A DNA stretch of 9,805 nt from UBA1738 sp045577675 (GCA_045577675.1 JAZNIV010000092.1:1-9805); one strand, 5' to 3'; shown: positions 1 to 5,767, counted from the stretch's first letter. Numbers and translations are program-made. Notes: generated from the letters alone by a model not told the origin.

Positions 1-103
1 TTATTGCAATTTTTTGACCTGCAATAGTATTTAAAAGCGTTGATTTTCCCACATTCGGCATACCGATTATTGCGGCAAAGCCGGATTTAAACTTATTTGT
101 CAT
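1..103 (-). CDS. era: GTPase Era, N-terminal fragment (runs off the window)
   Basis: Only the first 34 codons are in the window. The start is ATG at 103-101, preceded by GGAGG at 113-109. The visible protein begins MTNKFKSGFAAIIGMPNVGK and continues STLLNTIAGQKIAI. It contains the G1/Walker A P-loop GMPNVGKS followed by TLLN, which is characteristic of the Era/TrmE class of translational GTPases. Era binds the 3' end of 16S rRNA and acts in late 30S subunit assembly. The start overlaps the end of dgkA by 11 bases, so the two are very likely co-transcribed. The dgkA-era order fits Era and makes Der/EngA or ObgE less likely. The GTPase class is certain from the P-loop; the Era assignment rests on the motif together with synteny. 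The KH domain and the other G motifs lie outside the window. Confidence 0.88.
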   Translation of the reverse strand, partial: MTNKFKSGFAAIIGMPNVGKSTLLNTIAGQKIAI

Positions 104-536
104 TTTTACCTCCGAATATTAAAAACAATACATCTGCAATGCCCAGTATTATACATGGGACAAAATTTTTTGCAGACGAAAATATATGTATTAAGGTTGT
201 CCGTATTTTCCCAAAATCACCAAAAAGGCATATTCCTATAAGCAGTGAGCTTACTGCAAGCACCAGCACTGCTCCTGCCGCCGCGTCCTTTGCAAGCTTT
301 GCCACAGGCAGAATATCTTCTGTAGCAGTATCAACAGCCCTCTCCAGTGCCGTATTAAAAAGCTCTGCCGCAATCACCCCGCAAATACACATTATAAGAG
401 CTATCCACTCAATACGGGTGATGCCGTAAAAATATGCAAAAACCACAATTAAATTTGTAACCACCAGATGAAATCTCAAATTTCTCTCACATCTGACTGC
501 CGCACAAATGCCCTCTATGGCATGATAAAAGCTCAT
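93..536 (-). CDS. dgkA: Diacylglycerol kinase / undecaprenol kinase family protein
   Basis: This is a small integral membrane lipid kinase. In Gram-positive bacteria the family mainly phosphorylates undecaprenol, recycling the carrier lipid for cell-wall synthesis. From the ATG at 536 it has 147 residues. The family motif AAELFNTALERAVD is at about residues 56-69, followed by AKDAAAGAVLVLA at 82-94, and there are hydrophobic helices at about 25-40, 43-60 and 86-106. A further hydrophobic stretch at about 125-142 (VPCIILGIADVLFLIFGG) lies beyond the usual three-helix core of about 120-125 residues, so the C-terminus is extended. A GTG two codons upstream (542) overlaps the ybeY stop as GTGA, but it sits only one base after GAGG (547-544). 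The ATG at 536 has seven bases of spacing and is preferred. The gene is translationally coupled to ybeY upstream and era downstream. Confidence 0.93.
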   Translation of the reverse strand: MSFYHAIEGICAAVRCERNLRFHLVVTNLIVVFAYFYGITRIEWIALIMCICGVIAAELFNTALERAVDTATEDILPVAKLAKDAAAGAVLVLAVSSLLIGICLFGDFGKIRTTLIHIFSSAKNFVPCIILGIADVLFLIFGGKNDK

Positions 537-538
537 TT

Positions 539-1033
539 TCACACCTCACGCGTTATCCCAAGTATATTTAAAATCTCTTCCTGCTTTGAAAACATAACCC
601 TCTCACCCTCAGGGTCATCAACATGGTCATAGCCCAGAAGATGCAGCATTGAATGAACCGTCAAAAACGCAATTTCGCGACGGAAGCTGTGACCAAACTC
701 GCTTGCCTGCTCCATTGCCCGCTCCGCAGAAATCACAATATCACCAAGAAGGATATTCTCCCCGTCCAAATCATAGTCCGAGTCAATAATATCCCCGTTT
801 TCATCAAAATACAGCATAGGAAAGGACAAAACATCTGTTGCCCTGTCAATATTCCGTTGCTCCAGGTTAATCTCACGAATTGCCTCATTATCCACAATCG
901 TAACGCTTACCTCTGCATCAAAATCACATTTTTCATATTTTAGCGTTTCTTCAATAACCTGACGGATAGTTAAGTCAATTTCTTCACTAATCACGATTTT
1001 TTCTTGTTCGTTCTCTATTATTATTTCTGTCAT
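539..1033 (-). CDS. ybeY: Endoribonuclease YbeY, rRNA maturation factor
   Basis: YbeY is a metal-dependent single-strand endoribonuclease involved in 16S rRNA 3'-end maturation and ribosome quality control. The protein has 164 residues, close to the family norm. The zinc-site signature H-x3-H-x5-H is intact as HSMLHLLGYDH (His127, His131, His137). The conserved block RNIDRATDVLSFP is at 60-72, and LLGDIVIS at about 96-102. An acidic insert (about 74-92, rich in Asp) separates the two. The ATG at 1033 has GGAGG at 1050-1046, a slightly long spacing of 12 bases. The first 47 bases overlap the end of phoH in another frame, implying translational coupling. The B. subtilis order has pgpH between phoH and ybeY; here there is no room for it. 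YbeY, Era and PhoH are often neighbours in rRNA-maturation clusters. Confidence 0.96.
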   Translation of the reverse strand: MTEIIIENEQEKIVISEEIDLTIRQVIEETLKYEKCDFDAEVSVTIVDNEAIREINLEQRNIDRATDVLSFPMLYFDENGDIIDSDYDLDGENILLGDIVISAERAMEQASEFGHSFRREIAFLTVHSMLHLLGYDHVDDPEGERVMFSKQEEILNILGITREV

Positions 1034-2003
1034 TCTTACGCTTTTCCTCCTGCTGCGTATCGTATTTTTCGTATGCCTTTATAATCTTTTGTACTAACGG
1101 ATGCCTTACAACGTCTTTGTCGGTAAGTATTGAAAACTCTATTCCCTCAATATTTTTAAGCACCCTTTGAGCCACTTTAAGCCCGGATTTTTTGCCGTCA
1201 GGCAGGTCTACCTGAGTAATATCTCCCGTCACAATAGCACGTGAACCAAAGCCTATTCTTGTCAGAAACATTTTCATCTGCTCAGGAGTCGTATTTTGAG
1301 CCTCGTCTAAAATTATAAATGCGTTATCAAGCGTTCTTCCCCTCATATATGCAAGCGGTGCAACCTCAATCATTCCACGTTCCTGATACCTCGCAAAGCC
1401 CTCGCCACCCAGCATTTCGTACATACCATCATAAAGCGGCCGTAAATACGGATCCACCTTGTTCTGCAAATCTCCCGGCAAAAAGCCCAGCTTTTCCCCC
1501 GCTTCAACTGCAGGTCGTGTTAAAATTATTCTGCTTACCTCTTTGTTCCTAAGTGCCGTAACCGCCTTTGCAACTGCAAGGTATGTTTTTCCTGTTCCGG
1601 CAGGTCCGATTCCAAAAACGATAGTATTATTGTTAATCGCCTCAATATATTTTTTCTGCCCTAAGGTTTTGGTTTTAATGGGATTGCCTTTATGGTTAAT
1701 TGCAATGCAGTCGTCTCCTAAAAGCTTTATGTCAAAGCCGCCGTTTTCCTGCACCATAGTAATTGCATAGAGTATTTTCTGCTCATCAATTAACTCACCA
1801 CGTTCTAAGATTTCAAGAAGTATCCTTAAAACCTCATCTGCTTTATCAAGATTTTCCTCTTCACCGGATATTTTTATCATATTATCCCTTGAGGTTATCC
1901 CTACACCAAGCCCTTTCTCGAGTAATTTTAAATTAGAATCAAAGCTGCCGAAAAGACTCTGCAAATCAATCTCCTGCGGCAGTTCTATCTGTCTTTGGTT
2001 CAA
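987..2003 (-). CDS. phoH: PhoH family ATPase (PhoH-like protein)
   Basis: This is a cytoplasmic P-loop ATPase of the PhoH/YbeZ type. Members sit beside ybeY across bacteria and are thought to be RNA-associated helicase-like ATPases working with YbeY, although the exact role is not settled. The protein has 338 residues. An N-terminal KH-like part (about 1-110) has the family sequence GVGITSRDNMIKISG. Walker A is GPAGTGKT at 133-140. ILTRPAVEAGEKLGFLPGDL follows at 160-179. Walker B is IILDEAQN at 230-237, and VTGDITQVDLP lies at 258-268. The C-terminus after about residue 315 is a low-complexity basic tail (EEKRKNDRNNNRERTRKNRD) that also encodes the overlap with ybeY. The start is a TTG at 2003-2001 with GAGGTG at 2016-2011 and seven-base spacing; it lies inside the end of yqfD (38-base overlap). 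No ATG is available near the expected N-terminus. Confidence 0.95.
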   Translation of the reverse strand: MNQRQIELPQEIDLQSLFGSFDSNLKLLEKGLGVGITSRDNMIKISGEEENLDKADEVLRILLEILERGELIDEQKILYAITMVQENGGFDIKLLGDDCIAINHKGNPIKTKTLGQKKYIEAINNNTIVFGIGPAGTGKTYLAVAKAVTALRNKEVSRIILTRPAVEAGEKLGFLPGDLQNKVDPYLRPLYDGMYEMLGGEGFARYQERGMIEVAPLAYMRGRTLDNAFIILDEAQNTTPEQMKMFLTRIGFGSRAIVTGDITQVDLPDGKKSGLKVAQRVLKNIEGIEFSILTDKDVVRHPLVQKIIKAYEKYDTQQEEKRKNDRNNNRERTRKNRD

Positions 2004-3201
2004 TAAATGTCACCTCTTCAATTCGTTTTTCTGTTCCTATTTTTTCTATAAAATTCATAGTAAGTGTTACAGAAACTGTCTCTTCGTCAATTTTCTGAAC
2101 ATCAACATTTTTATCCGTAAGCTCGGCCCCCGGCAAAAGCTCACGTGAAATCTCTTTTTCAAGCTCGTTTTTCGCAAATTCCACAGCTGTATCATACGAA
2201 ATCGGCTCTTTTTCGGTGGTGTATTCCATACAGGAGGTTTTCGTAAGCCCAATTCCTGTATAAAAATCTTTACCCAAAGTGAGGTCATATTCCATAGTCT
2301 CTGAGTCATAGCTATCAAAGCTCACTTTTGCATTAATATAAAGCGGTATCTCCCATTTAAACAGCCGAAGAGTGAGAAAATTACGTTTTCTTCCGGTATA
2401 TTTTTTATAGCAGTAAAACTGCTTATAGGTACCTGTTTTTATATGCTCGGTATATGCCTCAACATCACCTTTTGCATGCACCTGATACCCCGGCTCGTTT
2501 TCAAACTCATAGCTGCCTGAGATAATTGTATCACCTGCTGCAACCGCCTGATTTTCAGAAACCACACATTTTCCATGTCGGGCAATCACTCTTTTTATAA
2601 TCCCGTTTCGCATCGCGATAATATCACAGGGTGTTTCGGGGCTGAAAACCTCCGGCGGAATAATGTTCTCCCGAATCTTAACAACTGCCTTGGTGCCTTT
2701 TACGTATACCCAAGCCCAACAAATTCCGTCGGTGTTATTTAAAATAATGTTTTTCATTTCAACAGCCGGTTTTAAATTTCTTTTAAGCATTCCCTCGCGA
2801 AGTCCTGAAAGCTTTACAGCCTCCTCAAGTCGGTGAATATCACAGTTTTCCACACCCTCATAGCTGACTGTCCAGATAAACTGCGAGCCTAAAATAAACA
2901 ACAGCAAAAAGGCAACCAAGCCTATCAAAAATGCAATACGCCTTTTAAGTCGTCTTAAAGCAAATATAAGCCCGTACTTTTTTTCTATATGAATTCTTGC
3001 CCGAAGCTTTGACTCCCTTAATCTGAAAAAATCAGCTATAGTTAATTCCGCAAAAATTCTGTTTTCATCAAAGTACAAATTTCTCGGCTCAATGTCAAGC
3101 TCTAAAATACTGTTTAAAAAATCCTCTTTATTATACCCTGATATTGATAGTATAACATATCCTTTTAGAAAATGGAAGATTTTTATTAAAAACAATTTCA
3201 A
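1966..3201 (-). CDS. yqfD: Sporulation protein YqfD
   Basis: YqfD is a membrane-anchored sporulation protein, belonging in B. subtilis to the sigma-E (mother-cell) regulon; its molecular function is unknown. It has 411 residues, normal for the family. A cytoplasmic N-terminal domain (1 to about 86) ends in a basic patch (RRLKRRIA). One transmembrane helix follows at about 89-110, then a large extracytoplasmic domain with the family features NNTDGICWAWVYVKGTKAVVKIRE (about 155-178) and PCDIIAMRNGIIKRVIARHGK (about 191-211). The start is TTG at 3201, only four bases after GGAGG (3210-3206). A second in-frame TTG two codons later (3195) has ten-base spacing and is an equally plausible start. The ribosome binding site overlaps the yqfC stop codon, so the two are coupled. 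The C-terminus overlaps phoH by 38 bases. Confidence 0.93.
   Translation of the reverse strand: MKLFLIKIFHFLKGYVILSISGYNKEDFLNSILELDIEPRNLYFDENRIFAELTIADFFRLRESKLRARIHIEKKYGLIFALRRLKRRIAFLIGLVAFLLLFILGSQFIWTVSYEGVENCDIHRLEEAVKLSGLREGMLKRNLKPAVEMKNIILNNTDGICWAWVYVKGTKAVVKIRENIIPPEVFSPETPCDIIAMRNGIIKRVIARHGKCVVSENQAVAAGDTIISGSYEFENEPGYQVHAKGDVEAYTEHIKTGTYKQFYCYKKYTGRKRNFLTLRLFKWEIPLYINAKVSFDSYDSETMEYDLTLGKDFYTGIGLTKTSCMEYTTEKEPISYDTAVEFAKNELEKEISRELLPGAELTDKNVDVQKIDEETVSVTLTMNFIEKIGTEKRIEEVTFIEPKTDRTAAGD
2011..2016 (-). promoter_or_regulatory. Ribosome binding site deciding the phoH TTG start
   Basis: GAGGTG on the minus strand lies within the last codons of yqfD, seven bases before the TTG at 2003. 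No other start codon has such a site near the N-terminus expected for PhoH. Confidence 0.7.
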
Positions 3202-3205
3202 AAAA

Positions 3206-3214
3206 CCTCCCCTA
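3206..3214 (-). promoter_or_regulatory. yqfD ribosome binding site overlapping the yqfC stop
   Basis: The minus strand reads TAGGGGAGG: the yqfC TAG stop (3214-3212) runs straight into the GGGGAGG that serves yqfD. This allows terminating ribosomes to reinitiate and fixes the yqfD start to one of two TTG codons (3201 or 3195). Confidence 0.7.
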
Positions 3215-3472
3215 AATCAGTTTTACCGCCTCTATTTTTCCGCATATTACAATATTTCCCTCACCTATAGTCTTAATTTCAAAGCTCTGACCGCAAATTT
3301 CAATAACTCCGCCTTTATATTTCAGCTTTATATTTTCCTTGCGGTACTCCAAAAGTGCGGTAAAGTTTTCTATATGTGCGGTCATATTTCCCACTATCCG
3401 GATTTTGGGCATATCAAAAAGAATATCGCCGGGCATTTCCAGCGTATCCGCAATCACTTTATTAATGTCCAA
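3212..3472 (-). CDS. yqfC: Sporulation protein YqfC (YabP/YqfC family)
   Basis: This small protein has 86 residues and belongs to the YabP/YqfC family. In B. subtilis yqfC precedes yqfD and is expressed in the mother cell under sigma-E; its biochemical role is unknown. The family pattern is an N-terminal helix then beta-rich repeats. Here it shows as MPGDILFDMPKIRIVGNMTAHIENFTALLEYRKENIKLKYKGGVIEICG, with the characteristic hydrophobic, Pro- and Gly-containing segment at residues 13-31. No membrane segment is seen. The start is TTG at 3472-3470, seven bases after GAGGTG (3485-3480). The stop is ten bases from the yqfD start. It heads the minus-strand cluster and lies 77 bases from the divergent ylbJ. 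Identification rests on recognising the family sequence and the adjacent yqfD. Confidence 0.9.
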   Translation of the reverse strand: MDINKVIADTLEMPGDILFDMPKIRIVGNMTAHIENFTALLEYRKENIKLKYKGGVIEICGQSFEIKTIGEGNIVICGKIEAVKLI

Positions 3473-3492
3473 AAAGTATCACCTCTTGAAAA

Positions 3493-3520
3493 ATTATATG
3501 CAATAATTTTTACTTAAATG
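3493..3520 (-). promoter_or_regulatory. Candidate sigma-E-type promoter for yqfC-yqfD
   Basis: On the minus strand CATATAAT (3500-3493) matches the sigma-E -10 consensus CATACAaT at seven of eight positions. It sits just ahead of the yqfC ribosome binding site. The -35 region (GACATTT, with about a 15-base spacer) is only a loose match. The same bases contain TATAAT, but no sigma-A -35 occurs at 17 bases. A start near 3486 would leave a very short leader. Confidence 0.4.
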
Positions 3521-3529
3521 TCATAATCA
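3501..3529 (+). promoter_or_regulatory. Weak candidate sigma-E-type promoter for ylbJ
   Basis: CAATAAT (3501-3507), a 14-base spacer and CATAATCA (3522-3529) match the sigma-E consensus at about five of seven and five of eight positions. It faces the yqfC promoter in a 77-base region. A transcript would begin near 3535, immediately before the GGAGGTG of ylbJ. ylbJ is in the sigma-E regulon in B. subtilis, which makes the guess reasonable but not demonstrated. Confidence 0.25.
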
Positions 3530-3536
3530 TTGTTAT

Positions 3537-3543
3537 GGAGGTG
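3537..3543 (+). promoter_or_regulatory. Ribosome binding site deciding the ylbJ TTG start
   Basis: GGAGGTG precedes the in-frame TTG at 3550 by six bases. The upstream ATG at 3535 overlaps this motif (ATGGAGGTG) and has no ribosome binding site of its own, so it is unlikely to be the start. Confidence 0.75.
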
Positions 3544-3549
3544 CTTGCA

Positions 3550-4653
3550 TTGAAAAAAAATCTGCCCTATATTTTAGTACTTTACATAACAATAATAATG
3601 CTGATTTTTCCTGAAAACTCAATAATGTATGCAAAAAATGCAATTACAATGTGCAACGAAATAATTATACCGAGCCTTTTTCCATTTTTTGTATGCTCGG
3701 GGCTTTTAATTTATTCAGGGCTTTCGCAAACTATTGCCCGGCTTTGCAGACCGATTATGAAACCGCTATTCAACATAAACGGAAGCGGTGCAACGGCCCT
3801 TGTTTTAGGTATAATCAGTGGCTACCCCTTAGGTGCGGTAACTGCATGCCAGCTATATGAATCAGGCTATCTCTCCAAATCCGAAACCGAGCGACTTCTT
3901 GCATTTTGCAACAATTCCGGACCCCTTTTTATTTTAGGTGCAGTAGGTACGGCAATCTACTCCAGCAAGGAAATCGGTATTATTCTCTATCTTTCGCATA
4001 TCCTTGCAGCTGTCACAGTCGGGCTTTTGTTCAGGTTCTATGCACGGGAAAAGCACACAGCACCCGCATATTCCTTAAATCAGCCACTAAGCAGCTTTTC
4101 CGAGGTGTTTTCACGCGTGCTTTCTAATTCACTAAACAGTATTCTTACGGTATGCGGAGCTGTTATTTTCTTTAGCGTTGTAACAAATATGCTTGCAGAT
4201 CTGATTCCCACAGACAATGCAATTAAAGCTTTATTCATAGGAATAATGGAGCTTACAGGCGGCACAAAAAGCATAAGCCGGACTGCACTTGACCTAACAT
4301 CAAAGCTTGTAATGTCGGCATTTGTTGTTGGCTTTGCCGGACTTTGCGTTCATCTGCAGGTGATGGCGATAGTAAAAAAACAGGAGTTAAGCCTTATGCC
4401 GTACATAATCGGCAAGCTACTGCACGGCACATTTGCTGCTTTTTATACACTTATATATCTTAAAATTTTTCCGCCTGTCGAAACAGTTTTTCAAAGTTCG
4501 GAGTATTCCTTAGATGCCGGTTTTTGTATGAGCTCTATATACACAGCCGTAAGCATCATTTTCCTTTTTCTGCTTACACTGCTCGTGGCAATATTCACTG
4601 CACTTGCGGCAAAGCATTTTAATTTAATGCACAAAAAAAGGGACACAGTATAA
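3550..4653 (+). CDS. ylbJ: Sporulation integral membrane protein YlbJ
   Basis: YlbJ is a polytopic membrane protein needed for efficient sporulation in B. subtilis, where it belongs to the sigma-E regulon. It carries nucleoside-recognition (Gate) domains, but its substrate is unknown. From the TTG at 3550 it has 367 residues, beginning MKKNLPYILVLYI with an immediate membrane helix. The YlbJ signature is clear: SLFPFFVCSGLLIYSG near residues 43-58, GIISGYPLGAVTACQLY at about 88-104 and CNNSGPLFILGAVGTAIY at about 119-136. A second Gate-like half follows (SNSLNSILTVCGAVIFFSVV, about 193-212). About eight hydrophobic helices are apparent. It is divergent from yqfC and yqfD, another sigma-E pair. 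The stop codon sits in the loop of a hairpin that terminates the opposing transcript; no plus-strand terminator with a T-run follows the gene. Confidence 0.93.
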   Translation: MKKNLPYILVLYITIIMLIFPENSIMYAKNAITMCNEIIIPSLFPFFVCSGLLIYSGLSQTIARLCRPIMKPLFNINGSGATALVLGIISGYPLGAVTACQLYESGYLSKSETERLLAFCNNSGPLFILGAVGTAIYSSKEIGIILYLSHILAAVTVGLLFRFYAREKHTAPAYSLNQPLSSFSEVFSRVLSNSLNSILTVCGAVIFFSVVTNMLADLIPTDNAIKALFIGIMELTGGTKSISRTALDLTSKLVMSAFVVGFAGLCVHLQVMAIVKKQELSLMPYIIGKLLHGTFAAFYTLIYLKIFPPVETVFQSSEYSLDAGFCMSSIYTAVSIIFLFLLTLLVAIFTALAAKHFNLMHKKRDTV

Positions 4654-4661
4654 TGTGTCCC
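4633..4661 (-). terminator. Intrinsic terminator of the sigH/zinc-ribbon unit, inside ylbJ
   Basis: GGGACACA (4640-4647) pairs perfectly with TGTGTCCC (4654-4661) around a six-base loop. On the minus strand seven T follow (4639-4633). On the plus strand there is no T-run after the stem, so it works only for minus-strand transcripts. The stem and loop encode the last ylbJ codons and its TAA stop. Confidence 0.85.
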
Positions 4662-4691
4662 GGAATTTCCGACCTTCTACAAAGCAAGAGA

Positions 4692-4964
4692 TTAGTCTTT
4701 ATGCTTTTCAAAGCATTCGCTGCAGTAAACCGGTCTGTCATTTTTCGGCAGGAATGGAACCTTGTCCACCTTACCGCAATCAGCACAAGTGATTTCATAC
4801 ATTTCTCTGTTTTCTCTGATGCTGTTCTTCCTTGCAATTCTGCAGTCCTTGCAGCGGATAGGCTCATTCTGAAATCCCTTTTCAGCATAAAATTCCTGTT
4901 CGCCTGCTGTGAAAATAAATTCACATCCGCAATCCTTACAGATTAAAGTTTTGTCTTCGTACAT
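4692..4964 (-). CDS. Small protein with two zinc ribbons
   Basis: This 90-residue cytoplasmic protein has four CxxC knuckles that form two treble-clef or ribbon-like zinc sites. The first is C9-x2-C12 with C38-x2-C41, and it carries the DKTLICKDCGCEFIFTAGEQ sequence of the 'probable zinc-ribbon' family (zf-trcl type). The second is C60-x2-C63 with C81-x2-C84 (EITCADCGKVDKVPFLPK then RPVYCSECF), like the CxxC..CxxC small-protein family. Such proteins are common in Clostridia and anaerobes. Nucleic-acid binding is often guessed but not shown. The ATG at 4964 has GAGGGG upstream. It lies 93 bases downstream of sigH with a tRNA-like element between them, and is probably read from the sigH promoter because no clear promoter is seen in the gap. 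It ends at the terminator inside ylbJ. Confidence 0.88.
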   Translation of the reverse strand: MYEDKTLICKDCGCEFIFTAGEQEFYAEKGFQNEPIRCKDCRIARKNSIRENREMYEITCADCGKVDKVPFLPKNDRPVYCSECFEKHKD

Positions 4965-5001
4965 TGAATTCCCCTCACTTTGATTTAGTTAAAAAAATTT
5001 A

Positions 5002-5067
5002 TCCGTCCGAAGGGATTCGCACCCTCATCTTTGCCATCAGGACATGCTTTCCTTAAGCTACAAACGG
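5002..5067 (-). other. Compact tRNA-like cloverleaf (possible tRNA pseudogene or mimic)
   Basis: Read on the minus strand, 66 bases fold as a full but shrunken cloverleaf. The acceptor is 7 bp (CCGTTTG 5067-5061 with CGGACGG 5009-5003, two G·U). It is followed by TA, then a D-like arm GCTT/AAGC with loop AAGGA (containing GG). A 4-bp anticodon-like arm TGTC/GGCA has a 5-base loop CTGAT, and a 5-base variable region follows. The T arm is GAGGG/CCCTT (5 bp, one G·U) with the 7-base loop TGCGAAT, close to the usual TTCGAAT. The discriminator base is A5002, with no encoded CCA. A seven-T run follows at 4997-4991. The 5' ten bases are the last codons and stop of sigH. The undersized anticodon arm makes a working tRNA unlikely. 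It may be a decayed tRNA, a tRNA mimic, or a transcript-end structure. Confidence 0.4.
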
Positions 5068-5687
5068 TTATTTTCGCTAAGCTCATAAAGCAGCTTTTTC
5101 TTAATCCGCTGCAAAGCATTGTCAATGCTTTTCTTCGTTTTGCCGAGAACCTGTGCAATTTCATCATATGACATACCTTCGGTATAGTAAATCAGAACCT
5201 GCATTTCCAGCTTGCTGAGTGCCTTGTTGATTTTATATTCAACCTGACTTAAATCCTCCTGCCCGATTATTATGGTTTCAGGATTTTGCTCGCCGTCCTC
5301 TAAAACAGCATCAAGCCCTTCACGGGTTTCTGTATCATCGGTTTGATTAAGAGAAATGTAGGAATTAAGCGGAATATGCTTTTTGCGTGTAGCCGCCTTC
5401 ACGGCAGTTATAATCTGACGCGATATGCAAAGCCCTGCAAAATGCTTAAATGAACTGCCCTCAACGGGACTGTATTCCTTAACCGCCTTATAAAGCCCTA
5501 TCATACCCTCCTGAGCTACATCGTCCTTTTCAGCACCCACCAAAAAATATGTATTTGCCTTGGAATAAACATAGTTACGGTATCTGGCAATTATGTGATT
5601 AAGAGCATCAGTATCACCGTCTTGTGCGGCTTTTACAACCTCTTCATCAGAAAGCCTGTATAAAGCCCCTTCCCCTACCTTATCCAT
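5058..5687 (-). CDS. sigH: RNA polymerase sporulation sigma factor SigH
   Basis: This is a sigma-70 family factor that directs early sporulation and stationary-phase genes (sigma-H/Spo0H). The protein has 209 residues, typical length. Region 1.2/2 includes ARYRNYVYSKANTYFLVGAE, then DDVAQEGMIGLYKAVKEYSP (55-74, region 2.2 core binding). Region 2.4 is FAGLCISRQIITAVKAATRKKHIPLNSYISL (83-113), a strong SigH signature. An acidic linker follows, then region 4 with the helix-turn-helix SYDEIAQVLGKTKKSIDNALQRIKKKL near the C-terminus. The ATG at 5687 has GGAGG eight bases upstream and is well placed after a full-consensus sigma-A promoter. The neighbours usually found downstream of sigH in Firmicutes (rpmG, secE, nusG) are missing here. 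Instead a tRNA-like element overlaps the stop and a zinc-ribbon gene follows. Confidence 0.96.
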   Translation of the reverse strand: MDKVGEGALYRLSDEEVVKAAQDGDTDALNHIIARYRNYVYSKANTYFLVGAEKDDVAQEGMIGLYKAVKEYSPVEGSSFKHFAGLCISRQIITAVKAATRKKHIPLNSYISLNQTDDTETREGLDAVLEDGEQNPETIIIGQEDLSQVEYKINKALSKLEMQVLIYYTEGMSYDEIAQVLGKTKKSIDNALQRIKKKLLYELSENNRL

Positions 5688-5719
5688 AGTATCCTCCGCT
5701 ACCTTTATGTTGTTAATTC

Positions 5720-5748
5720 ATTATAACACCAAAATATATTGCTGTCAA
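5720..5748 (-). promoter_or_regulatory. Consensus sigma-A promoter of sigH
   Basis: On the minus strand TTGACA (5748-5743), a 17-base spacer and TATAAT (5725-5720) match the consensus at all 12 positions, with an extended -10 TGt. The start of transcription would be near 5713, giving a leader of about 25 bases with the GGAGG of sigH. Confidence 0.88.
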
Positions 5749-5767
5749 GGAAAATTTATATATTTTT

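Noticed and set aside
540..542. GTG at 542 as the dgkA start
   Set aside because: It is only one base from the GAGG ribosome binding site; the ATG at 536 has normal spacing and gives the standard N-terminus.
3535..3537. ATG at 3535 as the ylbJ start
   Set aside because: It overlaps the GGAGGTG that serves the TTG at 3550, has no ribosome binding site of its own, and would add five residues before the usual MKK-type start.
4653..4946. Plus-strand open frame directly after ylbJ
   Set aside because: It lies antisense to the zinc-ribbon gene, whose eight paired cysteines mark the true reading frame; no ribosome binding site precedes it.
5002..5067. A normal functional tRNA gene at the sigH end
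   Set aside because: The anticodon-like arm has four pairs and a five-base loop, position 33 is not T if a seven-base loop is forced, the D loop is only five bases, and the gene would overlap a coding region. I kept it as a tRNA-like element only.
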